Made by a program: the position numbers and the translations under genes
Part shown: in pieces, positions 1 through 11,320 of the stretch
Position numbering within the stretch: position 1 is the first letter of the stretch
How the letters are laid out: the number at the start of each line of letters is the position of its first letter
Assembly: GCA_013398275.1 (NCBI GenBank)
Contig: VZSE01002721.1
Location: forward strand, 1,123,075 to 1,187,074
Direction: 5' to 3'
Length of the DNA: 64,000 bases
From: Promerops cafer
Taxonomy: Eukaryota > Chordata > Aves > Passeriformes > Nectariniidae
Notes under the pieces: model-generated
Told to the model about the DNA's origin: nothing
What the model saw: the letters and a program-made list of their open reading frames with translations, nothing else
The model's database searches: none

Positions 1-3000
1 TGCAAGCTCCTTAGGGGCAGGTCCTTGTAAGCCTGTGTTCTCCATTTCACTATGAATAAAGGAGGCTATTTTAAACCAGTCTTTAGGAATTACAATTATG
101 AAAACCCCATAAAATTATTCAAAATTCCCCCCCCATACACTCTTAATGCCCTCACACTAACCTTGTTCTGTTTTTTAATGATAAAAGTCTTTGTTCCTTA
201 GCTAAGGACAAGGATCCAGCCCAGAACTACACATTTCATAGCAGTTATAAACTCCTCAAGACAAGTGGCTCTAATGGAAACAAAAACAACTCTGTAATGG
301 TAGCAGGTGCAAAATGAAACAGTACATTAAAAATAGCCTGGCTGCGTTCTCCAGTGGCATGAGTTCTACATGCATATCACTCCAAAATAATCCATTTATC
401 CTCTCCCCCCATGGTTGCAAGAAGCCAGTCCATGCTGTGTATCCTGAAGCTCTGCAGGCACGGCTGTGAGAACTGAAGCAAAACCACAGCCCGCCAGCCA
501 GGCGCTCTCCTCTGCCTTCCTTTTAGCATCAGAGCATTTTCCCTGGCTTCTTCCTGCTGCAGGTGGGGAAAACACTTTGACAAGCCAATGCATCTCTTCA
601 GCCCCAGATAAGTGCTGACTTTATTCCTAGGAGTACGAGGTCAAGTTAATTTGCATTTTGCTAAGCATGAATTTGGCTCTGGAGCTGATTCTGTTGCAGT
701 GTTTAGTGATCACAATCCACCCTGGAGTTTTGAGAGCTGAACAATTTTCTGTGGAAAAAGATGCATATTTCTCCTTTAAATTGTCAGCATTTCGGGAGCA
801 GAACTGAGCCTTCACAGACTCCACCCAGCCTTTCTGCAACTTCTGCCTGCCATTTCTTCTCCGGATCCAAACCTTCACTCCGTCCTAGGTTTTCTTGCTT
901 TTTATTAGGACTGATTTTTGGTGTCAGGTGGTGACTTCGCAGGATACATTTTAAGGATTCCTCTCCATGTTTGCATTTGCCAGTCGGATATTTGAGCCAG
1001 CCAACTCAAAAGCAACAATGAATGTAAATGCTGCCATGGTGCTAAAATCATGGAAAACAGTGTCAGAACCTATGGATGCATTTTGTGGGCAATCAGATTC
1101 ACCCAAGTGAAGCTTTTGTTTGCCCTCTTCTATGCTAAGGGCTCCTCTGGGTCTTGCTTGACTGCAAGAATATTCATTTTGGTAATGAGTTGAAACATCT
1201 GAATCAAAAACTTCCAGACAAAATTAAAACTTCCAAGTAGTTCATCCTCATGCTAGCTGTTAGGCAATGGGAAGAGCTAAAAAATACCATTTTAATATTG
1301 TAAATAAAAGCAGCCTTTGGAAGTTGAGTTGTTGATCACTCATATTCATTCTTTTTCCCCTGGGTTGGCTCTCATGCTGGATCTGTTGATCTCAGCAGAC
1401 AAGGTTGTAACACCAGAGAAGACCCAGAGTAGACAAACTGAACCACAGCCCCAATAATTTTAATGGGGGCAGGGTTTTTCTGTAGACTTCCTCCTATGAT
1501 CCAGCTTATGTCTCTGATGCTCAGCACAAGGTCTGTCAGGCCATGGATTCAGAGGATGTCAATGAAGTTCATCTGCTGATGGCTGAACACTATTTTATCT
1601 AGATAAATGTTTCTCAGGGCATTTTCCAGCAGCTTCTGAGCTGTAGTCAGTGAGCCCAGAGATACGAGGCCCTTATTGCAGTTGGTTTATATCACCCATC
1701 ATAAATCAACTCTTCTGGTGTAACTCAGTTTGTCACAGCTTAGTGAGGTCATGTTACGCAGACCTGGGTGACTTGCTGTCACAGGGACTCACCCATGAGA
1801 ATGCAGATGTCCTGGGTGCTTGGGGACCTGCTCCTGCCCCTGTCCCAAGGGTGCAAGCAGCAGAGATGATGTCCTGGCCAGCGTGAGCAGGTCACTTGTG
1901 GAGCTCCATAAGGGGACACTTTCACCCGCTGAGGTTTACCCATAAAGAGCAAAAATAGCTAATTTGCCTAAAATAATATCGGCCTTTCAAAGTAAACATG
2001 CCAGGACCCACAGGAGGGCCTGTTTGACTCTCCAGTAATTGATTCTCCTCTGATGGCTGGACTTTGCCCAGTGAATTCGATGTTTATGATACCCTACAGC
2101 AGAGAGGAGAAAAGGCTTTGCCTGTCCACCTGCTATGGTCAGCCAAGATCACCTGCAATGAACGTTTTTCAAATGCTCAGGAGCACCACAGAGTATAAAT
2201 TGGGAATTACATTGATAGAGCCAGTCTTGTCCATCAGCATTTGCAGCCTTCTGGAGGCACCAGCAAAGTGACTGGGGACACTGGCCAGCACTTGGTTAGC
2301 CAGGCTTTATTGGCAGATGGTTAACATAGCATAGCCCTTCCCCATGGCTGAAGAGTTCTGTAAGCTTGGAGGCCTTGCTCATATTCCAAATCCATGCTCT
2401 GTTTATATTTTCCTTGTCCTGAACAAAAATTGGCCCCATTGTGTGGGAGCAACACTGGAAAAGAAAAACAAGAAACATCCACTGAGGGAAAATGGATATT
2501 GTGGGAGCTGAGGAAATGCACATACTTTGCTGATTCCATTTTCTGATGATGTCAGAGTCAAAGAATATCTCTTAAAAAAAACCCTCGGCAACTTGGAATC
2601 AAAAGCTCTGTTCATCACAGTCTCTTGTTAAAAGAAGAAATGTAAACACTCTCCCTTGCCACCCCCCTCTTCCCCCCAACCTCCAAGAAATTAAATCTGG
2701 CTCCATTTGGATGGGCCCTCAGATGGAATCAAGAGTATGTCTCCAGGGAGGGAGGCGTTAATGTACCGGGGGAGGGATGGAGCGGGGGGGACAGGAAAAT
2801 TTGATTGTGCTATGTGAAATGCAGGGATTCAAGCTGCTGCTTCTCATGGAGGCTGAAGAAGGGCAGCCTGACACTTTACAGATTGGGTGTAATACACAGG
2901 AAATTTGTCCTTTCTGCCAGAGCAGTCTAGGGATAGGGCTACCCACACCCCTCCCCAGCCACTTTGCTTGGCTGGTAAAAGCTCAGGAGAAAAGGGTTAA

Positions 3001-3240
3001 ATAAATGTTTGTGATATGATAAGGTGCTTGTTTATTCAAGGGATGACAGATTATTGGCTCCCAAGGCAGGGTTGAAAAATAGTACAAAGGAGCTGGCGTT
3101 CCCTTCACTGATGTGATTTCCTCCTAAGGTTTTGCTCTTTGGTAGGAACAATATGCGCTGGGAATTAAGAGGGATGACTTTATTTCAGACTGGAACAGAC
3201 AGACTAAAAGCTGTTTTCTGGAGTCACTGACTCTGTGTTT
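1..3240. other. Unique non-coding sequence, no gene recognised
   Basis: All reading frames are broken by frequent stops, and the open frames present (60-83 codons) look like chance. I see no repeat family, RNA gene or strong splice-bounded exon. Composition is ordinary for an avian intron or intergenic segment, with short poly-C and poly-T runs. This is a negative statement from reading, not from an alignment. Confidence 0.6.
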
Positions 3241-3361
3241 TCATGGGTTGCTTTTTTTTTTCAGTTTTTTTTTCCTTTCAGCTGAACGACTTCTCCCAAA
3301 CTCTTTGGAAACGGGGTTATCTCTGATCCGGGAGGAACACCCAGCATGGCAAGCTGACTAG
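3241..3361 (+). other. Possible terminal coding exon with strong acceptor (weak candidate)
   Basis: Two long T-rich tracts end in CAG, the second at 3280-3281, giving a good-looking splice acceptor. If the exon starts at 3282 with two bases completing a split codon, the frame from 3284 reads 25 codons to a TAG at 3359-3361. The peptide begins ERLLPNSLETG and ends EEHPAWQAD, a balanced composition for a C-terminus. I do not recognise the protein. No partner exon was found upstream in the window, and a 26-codon open stretch is common by chance. It could equally be an unused acceptor-like tract. Confidence 0.15.
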
Positions 3362-4080
3362 AACACTTCAGATTAGGGGTTTGACCCTTTTACTTTGTAC
3401 ATAATTTTCTATTTTATCACTACGTCTCTAAAGCTAGCTCCTGCTTCACTGGCCTTGGATAAGAGCTCAGGTCCTTGCCGAGGGCTGCACATAAGTCAGT
3501 AAAAGCCGGGCATTACAGCAGAGCTGATGGCTGCCGGAGGACTACATGCACGTCTTGCAGACCACACTCTCCTTTTACAAAAATGCTGGTGAAATCCAGA
3601 GCAGCCTTCTTCTATTCAAGCACATTGGACAGACAGTGAGCTGCAGGGTGCACCCGGCCAGGTGCCTCTGTGACTGTACCCCTGGGAGAGATGTTGCACT
3701 GGGGATGTGGGGCCAGGCCCCTGCCGTTAACCCTGACACCTGGAGCTTTGAGCCGATCCTGGACACATTTTCTAGATAAAGATAGAAAAGGTGACACTTC
3801 GTGCCCCAGTTTTAGATGCCCTAAAATTGCCTTTTATTGCCCCTCAGGTATGGGCTGGGGTGAGTTCCCCCTTGATAAACAAAATGTGTTTTTCCAAGGG
3901 GCTGGGGAGGATGTCAGGGAGAGGGCACTGCGCAGGGTCGGGGTCTTCCTTCCTGACCCTGTTGCTGCCTGGGGCCACCGGTGATGGCAGCAAAGCCCTG
4001 ACCACTGTGAGAGCTTCTGCACACCAGGAAGAGGTGGGGATTCGGGTGACACCAAGTGTTTCCCCTCACTTGTGTCACCC
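3362..4080. other. Unique sequence with overlapping chance ORFs
   Basis: Several overlapping open frames on both strands (up to 129 codons) occur here, as expected where GC content rises and stop codons become rarer. None has a recognisable domain, and frames on opposite strands are equally open, which argues against coding. Confidence 0.5.
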
Positions 4081-4440
4081 TGAAAGCGATTCGCCGGCCA
4101 AACGCCCGCAGCAACAGGATGACGCTCCATCAGCGCCATCGGCCAGGAGAGCTCCTCACACTGAAACTTCACATTATTAGGACAAATACACATTGTCTGG
4201 TCACAACACATCAAAAGGCGAGGGGAGGTTTTCTCAGCAGCTCGAGACGTGTGTGACAGCTCGTCGGCAGGGACGGCAGCAGCGGAGACATGGCTCTGCT
4301 GACATCAGCGCCCGGGCTGTCACCCGGAGGCGCAGCAGTGATGTTCAAGCTGCATGCACCGAGCTGGTCGAGCCTCCGCGCCTCGGATACCGCGGGACAG
4401 CACGCTAGCGGCTGCTCGTCTGGAAAGCCAGGCAGCGGTT
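4081..4440. promoter_or_regulatory. Small CpG-rich cluster
   Basis: By eye I count about 30 CpG dinucleotides in these 360 bases. Most lie in 4240-4440, where the sequence is GC-rich and includes CCGCGG- and GCGCC-type words. The surrounding sequence is CpG-poor, so the cluster has escaped methylation-driven decay or formed by local GC-biased conversion. It could mark a minor promoter, an enhancer or a first exon. No TATA box, clear transcription start or donor-bounded exon can be assigned. Confidence 0.4.
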
Positions 4441-7400
4441 CCCATGATCCTGGAGTAAATGACAGTTAAGCCACACATTTGTTTTCAATGCTTGGATCTG
4501 GCACCGGATTCCTTTTTGAATGAAAACTATGCCAAACATCTTTTATAATTTTTTTTTTCCTCAAGCAAATATGTGAGCAATCCAGCAGCAGAGTGCCAGA
4601 AACATTTGCTTTCCTTCCTAAGAAGTGGGGTAAAGGAAAAAAACACCAACCACACACGCACACAACAGATTTTATTTAAAGGCTTAGAAGAGGCCAAGTC
4701 ACTTTAAACACTGGTAGGACTGGGCTATTGAACTCTGCTGCTGTGTGTGTGCATGTGCAAGGAGAGAGTAAAAATGCATGTGTTGGGGTGTGCATGGAAA
4801 GACTTTAATGCTGCCTAGTACTTTCAGGTACTGCACTGCCTTGCAAATAACTATAAATGCATAAAATTAATGAAAAATTTTTAAAAAGGGTCTGAATCAA
4901 AGCTCAAGACCAGAATTTGGCTCTTGGAGTGAGAACTCTGACTCATTTAATGCGTAAGCCCAGGAGTAAGCTATGAAGCTAGCAGATCCACATGTGTCTT
5001 CAGTGCTGCAACAGCGTGGGCCCAAGAAGCAAAAAAACCACTCCTAAAATCCTTGGAGCCATACACAATCATGGCAAACAAAGATCAAGCAGGGGTGCAG
5101 GCTGCACTAGAAGGTGGATTAGTGTTCAAAGGCCGAGTCAAAGGAGAAAGGAGATAAGGTGAACGGTGTCATACCAAAGACAGCTATTAAATGTAGTGGT
5201 AATCTGCTGAGCCACAGCCAAACAGAGCCTTTTCGCCTTGTTGGACGTGAATAACTCAGGGACAGATGGGAGCTGGGAGGGGAGGGGGTGGGTAGGGTAT
5301 GGAGGGGTGAAGGTCTGTCTGAAGGCTTGTTCCTCAGCATTTCTAGGCACACAAAGTCCCCTTCTCCTCCACCCTGGCTGGTCCTGCTGGAGTTGCTGTG
5401 GTACCTAAGTCCCCTACCTTGCAGGAGGCTTAGCTGAACATTTAATTTGGAAAGTATTCACCATTCCCTGGTCACTCATGGTGTGTGGGCACCTTCCCAG
5501 CCCAAAACCTCAGGGAAAAGGGGTCTGTAAGTCTTGTTTCCCCTACAGCTCCTCACTGTAGCCTCTGCAAATGTAACTTTTCTGCTCCTAACAGCATTTA
5601 ATCATGAATGGTTAAATAATTTGTACTGGCTTAAATCTCCTTTGACCCTCCTATTAAGATATTTCTTCTTAATTAGTATTCAGTTTTTAAGATATTAAAG
5701 AGAAACTCTTTGTCAGGTTTCTACTACAATATTTCATTAGCCTCTGTTTGGATCTTGTTTCTTTGTGCAACCTTAATAGCTTTTATGATCCTTTTACATG
5801 TCTGAATGGTATTTTACGTCCAGTCTCTTACTGTCTCTATAACTTCCCCTATGCTGCTACAATATTTACTAAGATTAGGAGGCCAGATCATCCTAAACCC
5901 AAGTCCTGTCCAAGTCCAAGTCCCATGTCAATAAAGAGGCATCAGTATTATTTTATCTATACAAGAGCATCACATAGCCTTTGAAATGCCACTTGCCCCC
6001 CTTCCCCCCATGCCTGAGATGCTTCCATGGGCAGTTTGCTGTCTGGTGTGCTGTGAGTCAAGTGCTTAGGAAGGAACATTGCCTACATATCCCAGAGGAT
6101 TGTGTTTGGCAGTTTAGAACAGGTATTTCTAAGGTCTTTTAGAGAGTTATTCCTATTGCTCTAAAACTGAGTGGTTTCCCTAGCTGTGGAGCAGTCCTGT
6201 CCCTGTCTGTGGAGTGGAGTCAGTTCACACCAGGGGCTGAACTGGTTTGAACAAACATTGTAAAATATCCAGCTCTGCAATGTGTCAGTAATGTCTGCCA
6301 ATAGAAATATTCTTACATACATCCTTCAGTCCTTCATCTGCCATTTATGTTTATCCACAAAAAAAAAAAAAAAAAGAAGGGGGGGTTTTGGAATTTTGTT
6401 ACATGCACATGCTCCTTCCCCAACCTATACGAACAAGTTATCCCAACCCAGAAAGCAACAGCTCAGGATGCACATAATGTCTCCTGTACATGGAGAAAAA
6501 TAGCGTATCAATGGGATTGCATATTTTTAGTTCCAGCTTTTGTTTTCAGGATGCTCTTTCAATTTGTGGGTCAGGTTAAGTCAAATATTTCCATTCAGTG
6601 CTTCACAGAGAACAGACACCCCTCTGGCTGCTGAGCCATTTCTCTTCTTGGACATGAAGTTGGTCTTCAACCAAGCCTGGGTAACAGGTTAACAGAAAGT
6701 CAGAGGAAGGTCTTGTAGGATGCAATAATTCTTCGCTAAGAGACTATGTGGAACCAGAGGAGAAGGAGGTTATGTCCTGAGGCTGTGTCTTTGCATAGTC
6801 CCCAGTCCCTGCTGGGGGGGACCATTGGCCAAGGCTGAGCATTAGACCCCTCACCCAGGCTGCTGCCTTTCAGTGCTGACTGGATTCTGAAACCAAAGCC
6901 TTGTTTGCCAGGTTTTCACAGGTCAAAGAACGTGCTGGGCTACAAACCCCAACACCCAGCCACATCCAGGGCTGTTTCATTACGTGGGGGAAGGAATCAA
7001 GGGAGCACTTGACCCAGTCAGTCACCATGTCTCCAGCTCTCATCCCCACAGGCCAAGTTTTGCAGCTCCAAGCCCAGTTTCACCACCATCCTGAACCAAA
7101 ACAGTGCCACTGAGTGTGGCATGTGCCGTGTTTGCCCCTGCCCAACATGGCACACAGTCAGTATGTTCTTTCTTTGCTTCAATCGCTGTCATGACTCACA
7201 GACCTTCCTCCTCCCTTATACCCCTCCCAAGGGATCACACGCTGAAAGCAAGGATAAACTGGTTGCTGATGCAGTTCTGTGATGACAGGTATCACAGCCA
7301 GTGAGATTTTGATTACGGCCTTTTGAAGATGAGGCAAAGGCTGTTTACCTCATCCCCCAGTTGCCGACAGCCACACGGCTTCCTGGCGCTGCCTCTGGGG

Positions 7401-7908
7401 TGACGCACAGCCTCCGCTTCCCCAGCACGGTGCCATCCCCTGAGAGGCATCATTTTGCCCAGCACAGGGGTAATTCCTCCAGTTGCAGGGAAGCAATCAA
7501 TCACATAGGCATACTGTCTCTAACTTGGTGGCTTTAGCCCATCTGGGAGCACCCTCAGTTCCTCCTTCCTGCTCCCTGCCAGATACAGACAGTGCTGCAG
7601 GAGAACTAATGATGCTGCAGCAGCCCCAACTTCTGGAATTTCCTGGCTTTTCATAATCTTAACATCTCATTAGCGTTTATTTGCAGATGCATATCCTTGT
7701 TCTCACACAGGCTGCTGTAAATCACTGCTGACTCTGCTGCAATCACTGCCATCACCTCAGAAAGGAAAGGCCAGCTCCCAGAGGCAGTGGGACTGCTGCA
7801 GAAGCAGTGCCTTCCTCGCCACAGCCTGGGCCTCCAAGCTAACTATGCCATCTCCAGAGGCCAAAGTCAAAGCCAGCTCCTCATGCAAACTTTCCTTTCA
7901 TCACCTTG
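4441..7908. other. Unique non-coding sequence
   Basis: No gene or repeat family is recognised. Low-complexity spots are a T9 run near 4550, short TG-rich words around 4743-4756 and an A17 tract at 6359-6375 followed by a G run. Open frames of 60-95 codons show no conserved motif. Confidence 0.55.
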
Positions 7909-8090
7909 TCAAGCACTGGAACAGGCTGCATAGGGAGACGGTTGAGTCACCATTCCTGGAGGTATTTAAAAGATGCGTAGATGTGACACTTGGGGACATG
8001 GTTTAGTGAACTTGGCAGTGCTGGGTTAACAATTGGACTTGATGACCTTATAGGTCTTTTCCAACCTACTGGATTCTATGATTCTATGAT
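7909..8090 (+). mobile_element. CR1 LINE 3' end, sense
   Basis: This is the 3' terminal part of a chicken-repeat-1 retrotransposon. It starts near 'ctggaacaggctgc', continues through 'cttggggacatggttt' and 'ccaacct', and ends with two ATTCTATGAT units at 8072-8090. CR1 copies are usually cut short at the 5' end by incomplete reverse transcription, so only about 180 bp remain and no coding sequence is included. Several differences from typical family members suggest it is not recent. Confidence 0.9.
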
Positions 8091-9724
8091 CTCTCCAATT
8101 TGAATTCACAGAATTTCATGGACTTGCCCTTTGCTAACTTCTACTTGAGTAGGGCCACCACATCACCTTTTATTGGAGCAATGGATTCAGCCAGCCCTTT
8201 GATAAAGGGAAGAGGTTTTGGCAGACATGCTTTGAGCAAGCAAATACTTTATCTGAATGTAGAAAGAAATCATTAATATTATATGCACTAGAATGGCGTG
8301 TGACTTTATTTTTAGCTCAGTAGGAAATAGAGAGGTTAGCATGGTTATTCCAAGGTTGAAGATCAAGTGGCAAAATGGTTAAAGTGTAAACAGGACTGGA
8401 GAGAGATGAAACAGGGAGCATCTGTCTTCTCCTTATTTGTTCATGGCGATCACTTATAGTCAATATTTTTGCTGTGATGATAAAGCTGCATTTTAAATAG
8501 AGATTCGTGTTTGATGAATTGGTCTCCAGTTATTGTTAAGAGTACAACATTGTTCACTCAGAGGCAGAAGAGATCTCATTGATCACTGCCTTGAGCCACA
8601 GGTGGTCATTATTGTCCAGCTCCACGTTCAAACTTTCCTAAGGATCAAACTTTTCAAAAGATCCAAAAGACTAAAGCACAAGCCTGTTGGCCAAGCTACA
8701 TCCTCTTCCCCAAGGTGCTGCTGAAGCTTCCCAAGATTTTGCCAACCCCTCCCCTCAAGTTCCTCTGAGAGGGTGGCCCAGGTACCTGGTGACTGCCTTG
8801 CCATCACCCCTTCATTACTTCCCATGGTGTGGCCAAAGCTGCCCTCAAAGAGGCACTGGCACAGAGAGATGCATCAGCCATCCCCACCTCCAGCATCTTC
8901 TCAGGCATTCAGACCCTCACATTACAGCCAGGGCCTTGCTACTGAAAAGTGAAGCTCCAGAGGAGCTACCCTACAGAATGGCTGCCTGGTGCGGTGTCCC
9001 AGCTGCTGCACCCAGCCTGTGCAGGCAGAGAAGGATATTTGCCTCTTGTGCTCCTTAGAAAACATTCCTCAGATAAAACCGAGTTCATAACTCATCAAAA
9101 TATACTAAATTACAGGAAAGCTGTAAAAAAAGAAACCTATAAACTGTATGCAGATATAAGATACACTGAAAGACGCAACCATAAATCAATATACACCTCA
9201 TAAGAAATCTTCCTATGCTTAATGTGTACAAAATATGAAGCAAATAAATATATATCATTGTATATTCCTACAGGCTGTTTTGGTTTGGGTTTTTTTGGTT
9301 TGGTTTTGTTTTGTTTTTTTTTTCTCTCTCAGCCTGAGATTAAAGCTAGCATCACAGATTTATTCTAGTGGAAATGCTGATGTTTGTGTGAAGTGAACTC
9401 TTTCTTTGTTTATGTAACCCCAGGTTTTCAGCTACTTTATCAAGTAACTACCTCTTTGCTGGCTGGCAGAAAACATTAACTTTGTTCTGCAGCTCTAGTT
9501 ACAGTCAGGATGATACAACAAGCATGTGGTTAAGGGGATATTAAAGCAGCAAAACTGTCCTGTGAGGGTTCCTGTCTCTAAAGGTGGCAAACTGTGCTGT
9601 TGGTCTGTGGGATAGATGTTCCACAAAGGAGGAAGAGGGAAAGTGGGACTTCAAGACTCTTACTTGTGCAGCGCTTTCTCTTTGAAAAGACAATGCCTTT
9701 ACTAATGTATTTGGCTGGCCACAA
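8091..9724. other. Unique non-coding sequence with T-rich tract
   Basis: No gene is recognised. The GC-richer part (about 8680-9060) carries overlapping open frames on both strands without domains. A TTTTG/TTTGG-type low-complexity tract lies at about 9276-9330, of a kind common in avian introns. Confidence 0.5.
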
Positions 9725-9792
9725 AGTGGTCAGGCAGTTTGACTAGATAAAGGTTGTAGGTCCCTTCCAACAAGCCATTCTACTCTATTCAC
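9725..9792 (+). mobile_element. CR1 LINE 3' tail fragment, sense
   Basis: A short stretch reading 'actagataaaggttgtagg', then 'tcccttccaac', and ending in 'attctactctattc' matches the last part of CR1-type 3' ends, where a line such as 'gactagatgatcttgtaggtc' precedes a short ATTCT-type tail. Only about 65 bp are recognisable. Other avian CR1-derived or LTR-linked tails are possible, so the subfamily is not assigned. Confidence 0.6.
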
Positions 9793-10849
9793 CTTCTTCT
9801 CTTCTACCTTGTGTGGTAGCACAACATGATCTCCTGAAGCAGGAGAAGAGCTTTTACTCTCATGTCTTTGCAGTGGCTGAGGTGGAGACTTTGCTTTTCT
9901 TTGCCACCACATCACTGAGTCACTGGAAAGGAGGACACGTGAGTGCAAGTGTCACTTGTGTTGCTGAAGGTGACCCAAAACACTGTCCATCCTCCCACAT
10001 GCATCCTGCCACACTCTGTTCACAACCCTACTGGATTCAGCCCAATGTGGACCCGTAATTAAGGATGGGGTGAGTGCCATGGGCCAAAAAACAGAAGAGG
10101 TTTTCTGAGTGCAGTGAGCATTTCTGGTTCACACTGCCCCCAAGATAACACACACGTCCTTTCCATTCAGGTTAGAAGGGAAAGTATTATAATTTTTCTA
10201 TGCAACAAGTACAATTCCTGCAGAACTCTGCAGCCTATTTTAAACAAGGGATTAGCAAGCACTATCAGGCCAATCTCACACCATTTTTATCAACATTTAT
10301 GTAAAATCACCTTTCATGTGTATATTTATCTAATGACCACTTACTGCCCCACTTACTCAAAAATATTTCTTTCTGTTTCTGATTTTAACATAATTTTCCC
10401 ATTTTCTTTTTCCGCCTCTAAAACAAGTGGTTTCTTTTTTAGTGGGTTGCCTACTAAAAAATATGAAATATTTTTTCCACACCTTCCCAAAAGTTGTCCA
10501 AAATGAAACAGTGACAGGGTCATGTAAATCCAGATATGTCATGGCTGTAAGGGTAGTGGGGAAAGAAGCCTGTCTGTAAGTGGGGGGTATGATTCATTTG
10601 GATAACAATAGAGTCCACTGCCCTTTTCTACCAAATGTTTTTAGTTTGCCTCAAATAAGTCATTGTCTAACTCGTGTAAATCTTTCCATCGTTTCTTGAA
10701 TTATTGTTGGATATTTGGGAAAAATACTTTTGGGTTTTTATATTGAAAAAAAAAAACAACAACAACAAAAAAAACCTGATTGCAATCGCTTCCAAATAAC
10801 ACTTAACTCCTTGACATGAGGTCAGCAAGAGGGTTCGGCGTGTTCGTGC

Positions 10850-10850
<1 letters not shown>
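9793..10850. other. Unique non-coding sequence
   Basis: No gene is recognised. A 130-codon open frame at 10114-10506 (+) is rich in Phe, Ile, Ser and Tyr, as expected from AT-rich random sequence, and has no domain. Confidence 0.5.
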
Positions 10851-10896
<46 letters not shown>

Positions 10897-11044
10897 TTCT
10901 AATCTTCAAGCTGTTCCCTGAGAGACACATTGAGAACTGGGGCTTGTCTGCTGACATGTTTTACACAGCTGATCCATTAGGATCCTGCTCTTCCTAGCCT
11001 CCCTGGCACCGCTTTGATCAGCGACATGTTTTTAAAAAAAAAAA
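10851..11044. repeat. (TG)n microsatellite plus unique segment, copy A of cross-gap duplication
   Basis: A TG run fills 10852-10890. The following 154 bases end in an A11 run directly at the start of the N gap. The same sequence reappears immediately after the gap at 11133, with a TG run shorter by 8 bases. Two contig ends that overlap but were not merged would produce exactly this pattern. Confidence 0.9.
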
Positions 11045-11132
11045 NNNNNNNNNNNNNNNNNNNNNNNNNNNNNNNNNNNNNNNNNNNNNNNNNNNNNNNN
11101 NNNNNNNNNNNNNNNNNNNNNNNNNNNNNNNN
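11045..11132. other. Assembly gap (88 N)
   Basis: All bases are N. Because the flanks are near-identical copies, the true gap is probably zero or negative in length, and the sequence between 10851 and 11320 is probably present once in the real genome. Open frames running through the N block are artefacts. Confidence 0.97.
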
Positions 11133-11170
<38 letters not shown>

Positions 11171-11320
11171 TTCTAATCTTCAAGCTGTTCCCTGAGAGAC
11201 ACATTGAGAACTGGGGCTTGTCTGCTGACATGTTTTACACAGCTGATCCATTAGGATCCTGCTCTTCCTAGCCTCCCTGGCACCGCTTTGATCAGCGACA
11301 TGTTTTTAAAAAAAAAAAAA
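11133..11320. repeat. (TG)n microsatellite plus unique segment, copy B of cross-gap duplication
   Basis: This begins TCTGTGTG like copy A, has a 32-base start-plus-TG stretch ending at 11164, and then matches copy A base for base as read, through to the A run (13 A here, 11 in copy A). Differences are confined to the microsatellite and the homopolymer, the two places where sequencing is least reliable. Confidence 0.9.

Noticed and set aside
10667..11271. Open frames around and through the N block
   Set aside because: They depend on the TG repeat and on N bases, and the two copies are probably an assembly artefact.
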